From Brassica napus (Eukaryota; Streptophyta; Magnoliopsida; Brassicales; Brassicaceae): DNA of 64,000 nucleotides. The notes under the pieces were generated by a model. That model made no database searches, had not been told where the DNA came from, and was given only the letters and a program-made list of their open reading frames with translations. Position numbers and translations under genes: made by a program. The stretch spans positions 52,661,374 to 52,725,373 of the forward strand of contig NC_063450.1 in the NCBI RefSeq assembly GCF_020379485.1, read 5' to 3'. This document shows positions 50,301-61,600 of the stretch, one piece after another (within the stretch, counting starts at the first letter, position 1; each line of letters opens with the position of its first letter).

Positions 50301-51577
50301 CCTTACAAGCTTTAAACTCTAAATGTGTTGTTTTCCTCTGCACCAGGACCAAGAAACTCGTAGAAGTTTGGTTTACTGTAATGATGTTGAGATGCAACTG
50401 AGTTCTCCTGATAAAAGTGGATCGAGACCAGATAACAAAGTGAATACAACTGCGTCAGAACCTCCATTCACTGTAGACCCTATTCCTTTATCAGCAATCG
50501 CAGGAAATAAAACCAACAATGCAGAGAGTAGTTTTGATATTATTGAAAACTGTAGCATGTAAGTTTTACCTTTCCTCACCTGATTTTTCGGTTGATTGAT
50601 ATATTTGCTGGAAAGTATTATTCTAAGTTGTCTTGGTTCCACTCGTTTTACAGATTTGATGGAACTCCGTTCAAACAACTTCTTGATACCCCATCACCAT
50701 GGAAATCCCCTTTACTCTTTGGTTCTTTCTTGCAAAGCCCGAGGTTGCCTCCAGAAATTACATTTGAGGTAATGTGAAATGGAATAACTATGAATGAAAC
50801 TAGTTTCTGGATACCACTGAAGCCCCTGCTGATGGACAAATATTCTTTGTTGTTTTTTCTTTTATTTTCAGGATATTGGGTGCTTTATGAGTCCCGGAGA
50901 TAGAAGCTATGATGCCATAGGACTGATGAAGCACTTGAGTGAACACACAGCTACGGCATATGCAGATGCTTTGGAAGTCTTGGGTAATGACACACCTGAA
51001 ACAATACTCAAGAAGAGGCAGCTGAACAAGTCTATTCAAGGGAAAGAAAATCAGCACTGGTCTCACGATCAACTGGAGAACCGTTCCCAGGTAACAGCTG
51101 TCACAACATAATTTCCTTACAAAATTCTTAATAAGTTTGGAACCGATGAACTCTTTTATTCAATTCACCAAAGAATTACACCATGGAGGAGTCTCCAAAC
51201 TCTCGACCATTGCACAAACCAAGACTCTAGGCAAACCCTTTAGCTCTCAACTACCTGTAAAATATGTTGCTGACAATGCTACAATTCACTGCTCAACCAC
51301 TAGGCTAGTTACAAGGAAACTTTGTCAAGTCTTTCTTCTGTTCTTAGTCTAACTTAGTGTTCAAACTGAATCTGAACTGGTTGAGAAAATAGTATAGCAG
51401 TTTGTGTTTGAGTTAATAAGTTGACTTGCTCTGAACCAATTCTGTGTGGGAATGCAGGTGGAGTGTCGCGCCTTGGACTTCAGCGATTGTGGGACACCGG
51501 GGAAAGCAAAAGTATCCTCGGCTTCTCCAGGCGGCTACTCGAGCCCCTCATCTTACCTTCTGAAGAGTTGCAGATAG
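47322..51577 (+). CDS. MYB3R1: three-repeat MYB transcription factor MYB3R1
   Basis: Eleven exons: 47322-47383, 47506-47560, 47752-47809, 47933-48027, 48167-48270, 48355-48483, 48574-50134, 50347-50558, 50654-50768, 50872-51090, 51458-51577; 2730 nt (909 aa). Three MYB repeats lie near the N-terminus, with Trp-anchored helices: KGQWTAEEDEVLCKAV with LHRWQKV, KGPWSKEEDDTI with CRERWHNHL, and KNAWTQEEEVTL with IKNHWNSSVKKKL. The large exon 7 carries the regulatory region with SPFGIRQLMM, TPLRLWDSP and PSILKKR, conserved in plant 3R-MYBs. The protein binds MSA elements and controls G2/M genes. It matches Arabidopsis MYB3R1 (At4g32730, from memory). Start chosen at ATG 47322 because MKSEMKAPTIP resembles the family start. 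Confidence 0.93.
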
Positions 51578-51765
51578 AAAAGGCTGCGTTTGTTGTTGAT
51601 AGAGCTCTGAAGGGACATTCATTCTCCCCTTCAATTTTTTTGATCATCCCATATATGTACTGTATGTCTTATTTTCATCTCCTCTCATTAAATTTTTTCT
51701 TCTTTGTAATGTGTGTAGATCTTTCAACTCTGGACATGATACACTTGCTTAAATAGCGAAAAAAA

Positions 51766-51991
51766 GATATTTGTTCTCAATAAATTAACTTTTACATTGT
51801 ATGAATTTCAAACACTGTTGAACGTCATTTTTTGGCTTACTTTAATGTGAATATATGAAGGTTACTGTACGGTCAAAAGATATTTGTTCTCAATAAATTA
51901 ACTTTTACATTGTATGAATTTCAAACACTGTTGAACGTCATTTTTTGGCTTACTTTAATGTGAATATATGAAGGTTACTGTACGGTCAAAA
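51766..51991 (+). repeat. 113-bp exact tandem duplication in MYB3R1 3' region
   Basis: The block starting 'gatatttgttctcaataaa' at 51766 is repeated from 51879 without visible change. It starts about 190 bp after the stop codon, and each copy contains AATAAA, so the gene may have two equivalent polyadenylation signals. Confidence 0.92.
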
Positions 51992-52332
51992 TGTACAGTT
52001 AGGCCTACACTCCAACTTCAAGATTCCGAAACCAATGTAAAAGATCAAAACAGACGGTGGACTGACCAAACCCAGTTTTGATGATACACTGTATGTATAT
52101 CTACAACCTCAACACTCCTACTGGCTACTTGCTCTGATTTATCTTCTGGATCCACAATCATCTCATGATCAGTCCAAGGCAAAAATTTGGTGAGCTCAGT
52201 CTCTGAAGAAACCATCTCTTGAGGTGACTATCTGTCTTTGTTACCATCATACCAAATACTTCTTCTCAAGAATCATGATCTTTGCCGGCTAGAAAGAGTA
52301 TGCGCTGTTACATTGGGAACTTCATTGTAATA

Positions 52333-53708
52333 CTAAGGTTCGTCTTCTTCATCAGATGATAACAAAGATTACCCATCCATGCTTTAAACCCTTGGTTCAC
52401 TCGTCTTTCGACATCTGGTGTGAATTCCAAAGGATTAGCTTCAAGCATCTCCAAGCCCTGATGATTTCTGTTCCCAAACTCTCCTTCGTCAATAGTTAAA
52501 GCGTCTGCTCTTCTCCTAAGGAAGAAAGCAGTTCCAGCATACAAAATTACCAAACCCCATGAAGATATCTCGTAGCACCAAAACAGTGGCACAGAACAGC
52601 TGCTTCCTAGTGCCAGCAGGCTTGAGCCGAGAAATATAGCGAGGAGACCGTAGATGATAGCAAACACAACATTCAGGATTGACAGGCAACGAACCCCACC
52701 TGTGAATTTACCAGAGACAGGATCAAGAAGATCAATAGCCTATTTGAGGTCCAAGCTTAGTGATAAGAAACTCTAATGATCCCAGAGTCTCAAAGGTGGA
52801 AACATCATAACTAATAATAGCACATGAAACAAGACTATATGTACCATAAATTTACAAGAAAAAGTTGGTACTGAAAACGAATGAATCTATTGCACGCACG
52901 CATTGAAAATATAAAACATAATACTATAACAGAGAGAGAGAGAAGAGAGTATACCTCTTCTTGAAGCACAATAGTTATTTTCAACAATGACGGTGAGGAG
53001 CCGAATAAGCCACAAAAATTCCTACAAAATAACGAGAAAATTAAGAAAACACACCACACATTTATGAAAAGATTGACAAAGACAACACAAAGGACAAACT
53101 GTAGAGACATTTGGTCACTGAAGATAGTAAAGCACTTGACAAACGTTTCCATATTGTTAGAGTCACTTCTTGAAGGACTAAAGGAAAAGATATAATAGAT
53201 GGGACTCACCCTACAAGTTCACTAAGAGCTAGAACCAACCAAACGTAACAACAATCATTCAGGTTTTGAGGACACAACGATCAACTCTAGCTTAAGCATT
53301 GCTCATGATCAAATGGAGCCAGTAGCAAAACACTATTGCAAGCCAACCTCTTAAGATATGAAACTTCAAAAAGCTAGAGAGTGACACTCACCTGCTACAA
53401 GATAAACAGATGACACTAAGAAGATCATCATCGACGGAAGGAACACAACCATCCAGTAGAAATCCACAGTCTCTTGATCCGTCAAGTAAAAAGCACCTGG
53501 ATACACATCAGAGTTGCCATACATATTCAAAGGCTGTAGCTTTACGTCGCCGCAGAACGGCCTCTTCAGAACATTCGAAGGAAACACAATTTTCAAGGTG
53601 AAGATCGTGCAGTGAAGATGACAACGCAAATGAAACCCACTGTCGCTGAAGCTTAATCAAAGCTATATCTTCTTCCTCCCTGAGGCTCTCGCACTCCTGC
53701 TTCGGCAT
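52333..53708 (-). pseudogene. multi-pass membrane protein gene, decayed
   Basis: Three exons can be followed: about 53708-53392, about 53025-52955 and 52699-52333. They encode SDVYPGAFYLTDQETVDFYW plus two helices (MVVFLPSMMIFLVSSVYLVAG), VAYSAPHRH, NNYCASRR, GVRCLSILNVVFAIIYGLLA, LFWCYEISSWGLVILYAG and an acidic C-terminus. Reading frames do not join. The first 65 codons from ATG 53708 (MPKQECESLREEEDIALIKL) run into a stop while the helices lie in another frame. A second break occurs between PHRH and VENNYC in exon 2. A third, at 52370-52380, shifts the frame just before SLLSSDEEDEP and a stop at 52333. The protein family is one of unknown plant membrane proteins; function is not known. If translation starts at MYGNSDV the first break could be an upstream ORF instead. 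Confidence 0.6.
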
Positions 53709-54249
53709 AAACGCCTGATGCAACGCGTCTCTGATGATCTACATTGAAGAGTTTTAAGATAAAGGTAGGATTTTTCTTGTTGGGGTTTGATCAGGAGCCC
53801 TAAATCTCAAAGCTTTGTTGAAGAAGAATCAATGGAACGGAGCATGAGATTGAGAAATGAGGAAGAAGGTGATGGAAATAATTATGAATAGACCCCATGG
53901 AAATAATATATTACAGATAGACCCCAAATGTTTATGTTAGTTACCCAATTTTTCCTTAAGAATGGTAAGAGCATCATTATCCATATAACCCCAACTGAGT
54001 TTCTTAATGACTTGTTTAATAATAAAAGTTAGTTAAGAAATTTAGTTAAGAAACTTATAAATTTTGTGTTCCATTGGAGGTTTCTTAATTAAGAATTCTT
54101 AAGGAAAAAAAAATACCACACAAGCATTCATCACATTCATCACTATCAACTAAAACGTGTCCTAAAACAAGCATTAATCACACCTATATTCACTAACAAC
54201 AATCTAACTCTAACCAGCATTCATCACTATCAACTACTATCCACATGTG

Positions 54250-55280
54250 AACGCAATAAACAAGAAAGCAAGACAATAGAATTAAGTTAAGAGCAGTGGA
54301 GTTTAACCTTGACAAAACTGGCACCAACATTCTTGACTTTGACCTTGAATTCAATGCTTTGAGTAATGGGTATTTGTTCCCCAACTTTGCTTGATCACAA
54401 CATTGCTTTCCTTCAAAATCAAGACTGTAAATGAGTATTTGTATATGGAACAAGCTTTGAGTAATGGAGCTTTATGTTGTCTCTACCTTCTTACTACCTA
54501 GACTGCACCTTGGACCCTCACACACAATCTCACTACCATCCATCTACAGAAGCAGAAAGAATCCTTAAAAACTGAAGCTCAGAAGAATGAGGATATGTGT
54601 ATTTTGAGTGGAATAGAACCTTAACTTTGAGTTTGAGCTGATCAAATTCTTCATCATTGAGGATCGGATTTCAACACAAGCCATTGAAGCTTCCAACAAT
54701 CTCTGTTCATCAGAACATACTGTTTCCTTTAACCAAACCAAAAATGAAGCCTTTACCCTAAGAAACCAAAAACAAAAATAATAGTTGATTACTTACAATG
54801 ACAACACTGATTCCTTCCCACATCAACTCTTCTCAGCCTTGTTGATGCTGCAATACGGCATGATGTTTCTATCCACATCTTCTCCTCCCACTTAACCTTA
54901 AAAGAAATACCAAAAGATTCTCTAAATTCAGAACTTTCAATAGTAAAGGCTACAACTTTTGGAAAAATAAATTTCAGACCTGATTGCTCTGTGGTGGTTT
55001 TTGGAGGCAACAAGAAGATTTTTTTCTCAAGGAAACAGTTCTTCCACAGCTGAGCAGAGACCATTGAGTCCTCCACGACGAGAAACAAGTGGTGGGTTTC
55101 CGAGAAACGGCGGAGAAAAGGGAGTGGATGGCTCTGATCTTCATAAGAGGGAAACCAATTAAATTTTTATCAACAGAAACAGAAAGAAAAGATCTGCCTT
55201 CGTCGGATTCACCGAGAATACATCGTTCCTCTTTCTGAGAAACTGAGAGAAGAAGAAGAAAAAGAAAGAAAACAAAATAA
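54250..55280 (-). pseudogene. unidentified gene fragments with splice-like borders
   Basis: Minus-strand pieces separated by intron-like spacers: FLLPPKTTTEQSGLKF with KWEEKMW (about 55090-54800), DEEFDQLKLKVK (about 54660-54620), MDGSEIVCEGPRCSL after an AG (about 54543-54500), and VKVKNVGASFVKVKL (about 54350-54300). They occur in a consistent order and orientation, but no continuous frame was found and I do not recognise the family. They may be a gene captured by the surrounding element or a local gene that the element overlaps. Confidence 0.35.
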
Positions 55281-55868
55281 AGAGAAAAAATAAATATCAG
55301 TCTCAATCAAAAAGAAAATGATAACCTAGCTCTGACGGCGATGAAACGGGAGATCTAGGGTTCAATGTTTTCGCGACGATGGGAACCGGGGATTGGTACC
55401 GGAGATTGGATCGGTCCGTTCAGGAAAGATCAGGGTTGTGCGACGGCGTATCAGGGCTGCATCTCGGGCCGATGGGGATTCGATTTTGGTATTAGAAAGG
55501 GGATGGGCGGAATTTTAAGGAAAATAAAGATTGGGATCGAAGGGCGACGGATTTCGGCTATCACTACAACAGATTGCTCAATCAATACAGGTTGTATAAT
55601 GGATTGCGATCCTTTAGTCTTTTGCTTTTATTTAATTGGGAGTGATCTCAATTATATACGGAGGATATGGGGTTTACGGTTTTTGGAGAAAGTAAGATTG
55701 GCAGATTTCAATTTTCAGGGATACGAGATCGTGGGAGTTTATTGTAGGATGGTGAATATGGAAAATTGGGCACTATATAATAAGATGGAAGTCACCTTTC
55801 GTTGGAATATCATTCTTATCTCATCTTATTATAGTAAAGTTCTAAAGGGCTCTCTTTGTGGTGTTTTA

Positions 55869-57548
55869 ATGGCGCAGAGTAATTTGTTGAGTAATGGTGA
55901 GGAGCAGAGGAACGGGGACGGCAAGCGGAAGAGGTTGAAGATTTCAGTGGCGCATTTCGACAACTCTGCGCTTATCAGAACCTATTCCAAAACTCTGATT
56001 GGACGGTGCATGAATCCCGTGGAACAAGAGATGAAGGCTTTGTTTACAAATCTCCCGAAGATTTGGAAATTGGAAGAAAGGGTTACGGGTAGTGACTTGG
56101 GCTTTGGCAAGTTTCAGTTTGACTTCATGACGGAAGAGGAGCTTGACGCTGTGTTGAGGCAGCAACCATATCACTTCGACTACTGGATGCTGGCATTGGC
56201 GAAGTGGCAACCAAAGCAACTCAAGGATTTCCCTTCGGAGATCCCGTTTTGGATCAGAGTTTTTGGTCTTCCCCTTGAATTTAGGACCGCTCCTACTCTG
56301 GAGAGTATTGGTGGTGCTTTGGGGAGAGTGGTGGATGTAGATGTGGTTCAAAACCGAGTTCAAGTTATAATTGACGCTTTCAAAGAACTATGCTTTGAAA
56401 CGTCGATAGATTTCAAAGGAGGAGAATTCTACGAGGAAGAGGAGGTGGCGGTATCTCTCCGTTACGAGAAGCTCTTCGGTTATTGCAAGGGATGCGGGAG
56501 TCTTTGTCACAAGGAGGAGATATGCCCTCTTGATGAGAAGAACACGAAGGCGGAACCAGAGAGAAGGAGGGAGCATAGAGAAGGTAATGGGGGATGGACT
56601 GATGGCGTGAAACATGAAGAGCGAGCTCGGAGCTATAAGGGTGTGGTCATTAACGGCAATACGGCCCAACAGAACAGAGAAAGAGATTGTAAGGAGTATT
56701 ATGGAAAGGGCAAGGGAAAGATGGGGGAGGCACCTGATTCTAAGTGGGTGAAGGTACCTGAGCGGGGTAATAGGAGATCTTATAACCACCACGGCAACTA
56801 CAGAGGTAATGGGGAAGGTTCACGGGTTAAATCTACATACCGTGAGGCTGTTCCAGTTGTGGGCTCTGGTACTCAAGGGGTGTCGACTAAGACATATCCA
56901 CTGCAACGAAGAGAAGATCAGGGGCAGCATCAGGATGTACATCCGGCACGTGAAGAAGGGGAGATCACGATGAATGAAGATGCTGATGCCACATTGCCGT
57001 CTGCAGAATTTCAAATGGAACTTGCTAAAACCCAGGCGGAAGGATCGGAGGTGGTCGTGGAGGCTATGGAGGAGGAGAAGAATTTACTTGCAGTGCAAGG
57101 ATTGATGGAGAAACATGATGAGCCTTTTGACGATATTGAGATGGAAATTGAGGCTATTAATGCGGCGATGATGGCGAGTGGTGTTGATTTGGAGGCAGAG
57201 GAAGAGTTTCAAACTCTCTCAGAAGAGGAGTTTGAGCAAGATTCTGAGGCTCAGATAGAGAAAGTTCTTCTTCAGAATGCCGAAGAACCGGTGGCTGGTG
57301 ATGCGCACATCAATAAGGAGCTGGGGACAGGGGAGGTGGCGACGAGACAGGGTCACCGTAAGAGGTTATTTAAACCTAATAACAGCACTGCAGGCAGTAC
57401 TAAAATGAGAATGGCGTCTGCGCTTCTTTCACCAAGGAAGAAAACTGCAGCAGCAGCAGCTAAGGTCGGGACTCGTCATGGAGACAATACCAAACCACCG
57501 GAGAGCAAGGGACCTTCAATCCCGAAGCCGGTTAACTTAAAGTTCTAA
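55869..57548 (+). CDS. LINE ORF1 (gag-like, DUF4283 and zinc knuckle)
   Basis: From ATG 55869 (MAQSNLLSNGEEQRNGDG) the frame runs 559 codons. Residues about 25-170 match the DUF4283 type (ALIRTYSKTLIGRCMNPVE, FGKFQFDFMTEEELDAVL, YWMLALAKW, IPFWIRVFGLPLEFRT). At about residue 203 there is a CCHC knuckle (CKGCGSLCHKEEIC). The rest is a charged low-complexity tail. ORF1 proteins of plant LINEs bind the element RNA. The frame is also open for 168 codons upstream to 55365, but that part (rich in Gly, Ile and Trp) does not look like the family, so 55869 is preferred as start. Confidence 0.85.
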   Translation: MAQSNLLSNGEEQRNGDGKRKRLKISVAHFDNSALIRTYSKTLIGRCMNPVEQEMKALFTNLPKIWKLEERVTGSDLGFGKFQFDFMTEEELDAVLRQQPYHFDYWMLALAKWQPKQLKDFPSEIPFWIRVFGLPLEFRTAPTLESIGGALGRVVDVDVVQNRVQVIIDAFKELCFETSIDFKGGEFYEEEEVAVSLRYEKLFGYCKGCGSLCHKEEICPLDEKNTKAEPERRREHREGNGGWTDGVKHEERARSYKGVVINGNTAQQNRERDCKEYYGKGKGKMGEAPDSKWVKVPERGNRRSYNHHGNYRGNGEGSRVKSTYREAVPVVGSGTQGVSTKTYPLQRREDQGQHQDVHPAREEGEITMNEDADATLPSAEFQMELAKTQAEGSEVVVEAMEEEKNLLAVQGLMEKHDEPFDDIEMEIEAINAAMMASGVDLEAEEEFQTLSEEEFEQDSEAQIEKVLLQNAEEPVAGDAHINKELGTGEVATRQGHRKRLFKPNNSTAGSTKMRMASALLSPRKKTAAAAAKVGTRHGDNTKPPESKGPSIPKPVNLKF

Positions 57549-57553
57549 GGTTT

Positions 57554-58669
57554 ATGGATCAAATCTCATTTACAATGAGAGTACGAATAAAGGATTGGGT
57601 TTATGGGGGTGAAGCTTTCATTTTATCATTAAAGTTAATTTTCTTTGAAGTTTTATTTGGTTTCATGGGTTTGGGGGTAGTATTCATTGCTCTGTTTCTC
57701 TTGGTTCTTATTGAGTATTGGAATAAGAGTGGTTTATTGAGTTCCTGGTATTCTATTCAAAAATACGTGTTGATGATTTCTGGCAAAAGGGTTTTGTGGA
57801 GGAGGATTTGGAATTGTGGATATCATGAGTTTTATTTTGCTCATTCCCTTCTTATTGTACTAAAGTCTTTTGAAGACAGGAACTTTGATATATATGTTTG
57901 TAGATTATTTTATGGGAACAGAGGTTGGTGGATTAACGGAGGATGGTGGATTAACGGTCTAATCTTGAATCGGTGGTTAGGTTTATTTATATGTTTACAT
58001 AGGCAGGGTTTAGTAAACATGATTTTCTTTTGGTGGGAGCTAGTGAGTATACAAAGCTTGTGGGTTCAAGATGTAATCAGGAGTGTTGAAAACGCTTTAC
58101 GTCCTCGGTGGTGCGGAGTTATCTGTGGGGTATTAGTTTATTTGGTAGTTGAAATCAAAGGCCACGTACATTTAGGAAATCACTATAATGCATTTGATTA
58201 TGTACGTATTATGCATGTTACTATTTCTTTGGTACATGTAATTTGGTCTACGTGGAACAATTGGAAACTTGAAAGTGGAGTGGTTTCAAATTTTATTCGT
58301 CTGAAGGCGATTTGGAATGTGAGGATGCGAGGTTTTATTATTTCTTTACACGAAATAATTAAATGTATGTTTTTAATATATATCACCTCAATATATCAAT
58401 TAGCAGGAATAATTATGAATGTCTTATTTCTGAGCTTGAGGATTAAGTTGTCAAGTATTGTATTTGAGCGACTGTACGGATGTAGCGTGGAATGCAAGTA
58501 TCAGCATAAGGGGTCCAGATGGTTTGTTTGGGCGTCGGTAGGGATGGGTGCTTGGTACTGTTTTATTGGGATTATAAAATGGATGGGTATCTTTAAACCC
58601 AAATTTTGGGCTCGAGAGAGCAATACAAGATATTATTATATATATGAAAATTTTAAGCTGGAATTGTAG
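57554..58669 (+). CDS. open frame between LINE ORF1 and ORF2, unknown
   Basis: A 371-codon frame begins five bases after the ORF1 stop and overlaps the start of ORF2 by 26 bases. Its translation is rich in Trp, Leu, Ile and Phe, with hydrophobic stretches (FMGLGVVFIALFLLVLIEYW), and includes a small direct repeat (WWINGGWWING). No family is recognised. It could be a real third product, or a stop-poor G/T-rich spacer. The close spacing would allow termination-reinitiation, but that is inference. Confidence 0.3.
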   Translation: MDQISFTMRVRIKDWVYGGEAFILSLKLIFFEVLFGFMGLGVVFIALFLLVLIEYWNKSGLLSSWYSIQKYVLMISGKRVLWRRIWNCGYHEFYFAHSLLIVLKSFEDRNFDIYVCRLFYGNRGWWINGGWWINGLILNRWLGLFICLHRQGLVNMIFFWWELVSIQSLWVQDVIRSVENALRPRWCGVICGVLVYLVVEIKGHVHLGNHYNAFDYVRIMHVTISLVHVIWSTWNNWKLESGVVSNFIRLKAIWNVRMRGFIISLHEIIKCMFLIYITSIYQLAGIIMNVLFLSLRIKLSSIVFERLYGCSVECKYQHKGSRWFVWASVGMGAWYCFIGIIKWMGIFKPKFWARESNTRYYYIYENFKLEL

Positions 58670-61600
58670 AGGACTTGGGAGTCATTGGACCATAAGTTAT
58701 CTTCGGGAGACATGGCATAAACACAAACCGGATTTTTTATTTTTATCTGAAACGAAACAGGAGTTCGAGTTTGTACAAGGGTTTCAATCACACTTTGGAT
58801 ATGATAGTGTGATTACTGTGGATCCTAATGGGAGGAGCGGTGGTTTAGCTCTTTTTTATTATAATGAGTATCAGGTGAAGATTTTATATTCTAGCAATAG
58901 AATGATAGATATTGAGGCGGTGGTTAAAGGAAAACAAGTCTTTCTTACTTTTGTTTATGGGGATCCGGTGCCAAAACTAAGAGAACAAGTATGGGAGAGA
59001 CTAACCCGATTTGGTTTGGCAAGATCAGAACCTTGGTTTATTATTGGGGATCTAAATGAAATTACTGGGAATCATGAAAAGGATGGGGGTTCTCTTCGTT
59101 GTGCTACTTCATTTATCCCGTTCAATAATATGATAAGGAATAGTGGTTTACTAGAATTTCCGGCTCGAGGAAATACAATGTCTTGGCAAGGAAGAAGGGG
59201 CAAAGGGAAAGGAGCAGTGACGATCAGATGTCGTTTGGATCGAGCTTTGGCAAATGAGGAATGGCATACGCTTTTCCCATGTTCTTATACAGAGTATCTA
59301 AAGATGGTGGGATCTGACCATCGCCCAGTGTTGGCTTTCTTAGAGGATAAATTTATAAAGAAAAGAAGGGGGCAATTTAGATTTGACAAAAGATGGATTG
59401 GCCAAGAGGGTCTTATGGAGTCGATTGTAACAGGCTGGACGGGGAGTCAGGAAGGACAACTAGGAGATCTTGTTACCAAAATTACTAATTGTCGCCATGA
59501 AATATCTACTTGGCGTAAAGATAATCAACCATATGGAAAAGATAAAATACAGAAGCTTCAACAGGCACTTGAAGACGTGCAAATGGATAATAATCGGTCT
59601 CAAGAGGAGATTATTGAGGTTTCTAGGAAATTGCAGGAGGCTTATAAGGATGAGGAGGAATATTGGCACCAGAAAAGCAGGAATATGTGGTACTCATCTG
59701 GAGATCTAAATACTAAATTTTATCATGCTTTGACGAAGCAGCGTAGGGTTCGTAACAAAATAGTGGGTCTTCATGATGAAACAGGTAACTGGATAACAGA
59801 TGAGAAAGGGGTTGAGAAGGTGGCGGTTGATTACTTTGAGAGTCTGTTTACGACCACGGATCCAACGGAATTTGATAGTTTTTTGGAGGAGATAGTACCA
59901 TCTATTTCTCCCCGAATGAATCAAAATTTGCTGCGAATGGCAACGGAGGAAGAGGTCCGACAAGCTTTATTTATGATGCATCCAGAGAAAGCGCCAGGAC
60001 CGGACGGGATGACAGCTCTTTTTTTTCAGCACTCATGGCATATAATTAAGAGGGATGTGGTTGAGCTGGTGAACAATTTTCTTCTCACAGGAAATATGGA
60101 TCAACGTTTAAATATGACTAATATTTGTATGATTCCGAAAGTAGAGAGACCCACAAGGATGACGGAATTACGGCCGATAAGCCTTTGTAATGTTGGTTAT
60201 AAGATTATCTCGAAGGTTTTATGTCAACGATTGAAAATTTGCCTACCAAGACTGATTTCGGAGACACAATCGGCATTTGTGGCGGGTAGGTTAATATCGG
60301 ATAATATACTTATCGCGCAGGAAATGTTTCATGGACTGAGGACAAATAAGTCATGTCAGAACAAATTTATGGCAATCAAAACGGATATGAGTAAGGCATA
60401 TGATAGGATTGAGTGGAAATTCATTGTGGCACTTTTACACAGAATGGGATTTGATCCTCGATGGGTTAATTTGATGCTGGAATGTATCTCTTCGGTCCAA
60501 TATAGGGTACTTATCAATGGGCAGCCACAGGGACTTATTATTCCTCAACGAGGTCTACGGCAGGGGGATCCTCTGTCTCCGTATTTATTCATTATGTGCA
60601 CTGAGGCATTAATAGCGAATATTAAGAGGGCAGAGAGAGAGAAACAACTTACTGGTTTAAAGGTGGCGCGAGCGTGTCCAGCAATCTCTCATTTGCTATT
60701 TGCAGATGATAGTCTATTCTTTTGTAAGGCAAACAAGGAGGAGTGTCAAACTATTCTTAGGATTTTACAGGAATATGAGGCTGTCTCAGGGCAACAAATT
60801 AATTTCCAGAAGTCCTCAATTCAATTTGGGCATAAGATTGAAGAATCAATTCGTCAAGAGTTGAGAGATATTCTGGGAATCCAAAACATAGGAGGCATGG
60901 GATCCTATTTGGGGTTGCCAGAAAGTCTTGGAGGGTCTAAGGTACAGGTTTTTGGTTTTGTTCAGGAACGTTTGAATAATAGGGTTAATGGATGGACATT
61001 CCGATTTTTTACTAAAGGAGGAAAAGAGGTAATTATTAAATCGGTGGTGACGGCTTTGCCCAATCATGTTATGTCTGTTTATCGGTTACCGAAGACTACA
61101 GTTCAAAAATTAACAAGCGCAGTTGCTCGGTTTTGGTGGAGCCCAGGAGGAAGTTCTAAAGGTATGCATTGGAAATCATGGGATAAATTATGTGAAACCA
61201 AAGATAACGGTGGGTTAGGTTTCAAGGATCTTATGGATTTTAATACGGCAATGCTTGGAAAGCAACTATGGAGACTGATGGAAAAACCAAATACTCTATT
61301 CTCAAGAGTCTTCAAAGGACGGTATTACAGGAATGCTTCACCCCTGGAACCGATTCGTTCTTCTTCTCCGTCATATGGCTGGAGGAGTATCATTTCTGCT
61401 AGATCTCTGGTTTGTAAAGGACTAATTAAACGGGTGGGAACAGGTTCGTCTATCTCTGTATGGAATGATCCTTGGATCCCAGCCACTCGCCCGAGACCAG
61501 CAACCAAAAATTTCCCCAACTTTTATCCGGACCTTACAGTGGATTCCCTCATAAATTCGGAATCTCGCTCATGGAATTTACAGGTAATTAGGACTCTTGT

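Noticed and set aside
55944..56363. Minus-strand frame opposite LINE ORF1
   Set aside because: Antisense shadow of the DUF4283-coding region.
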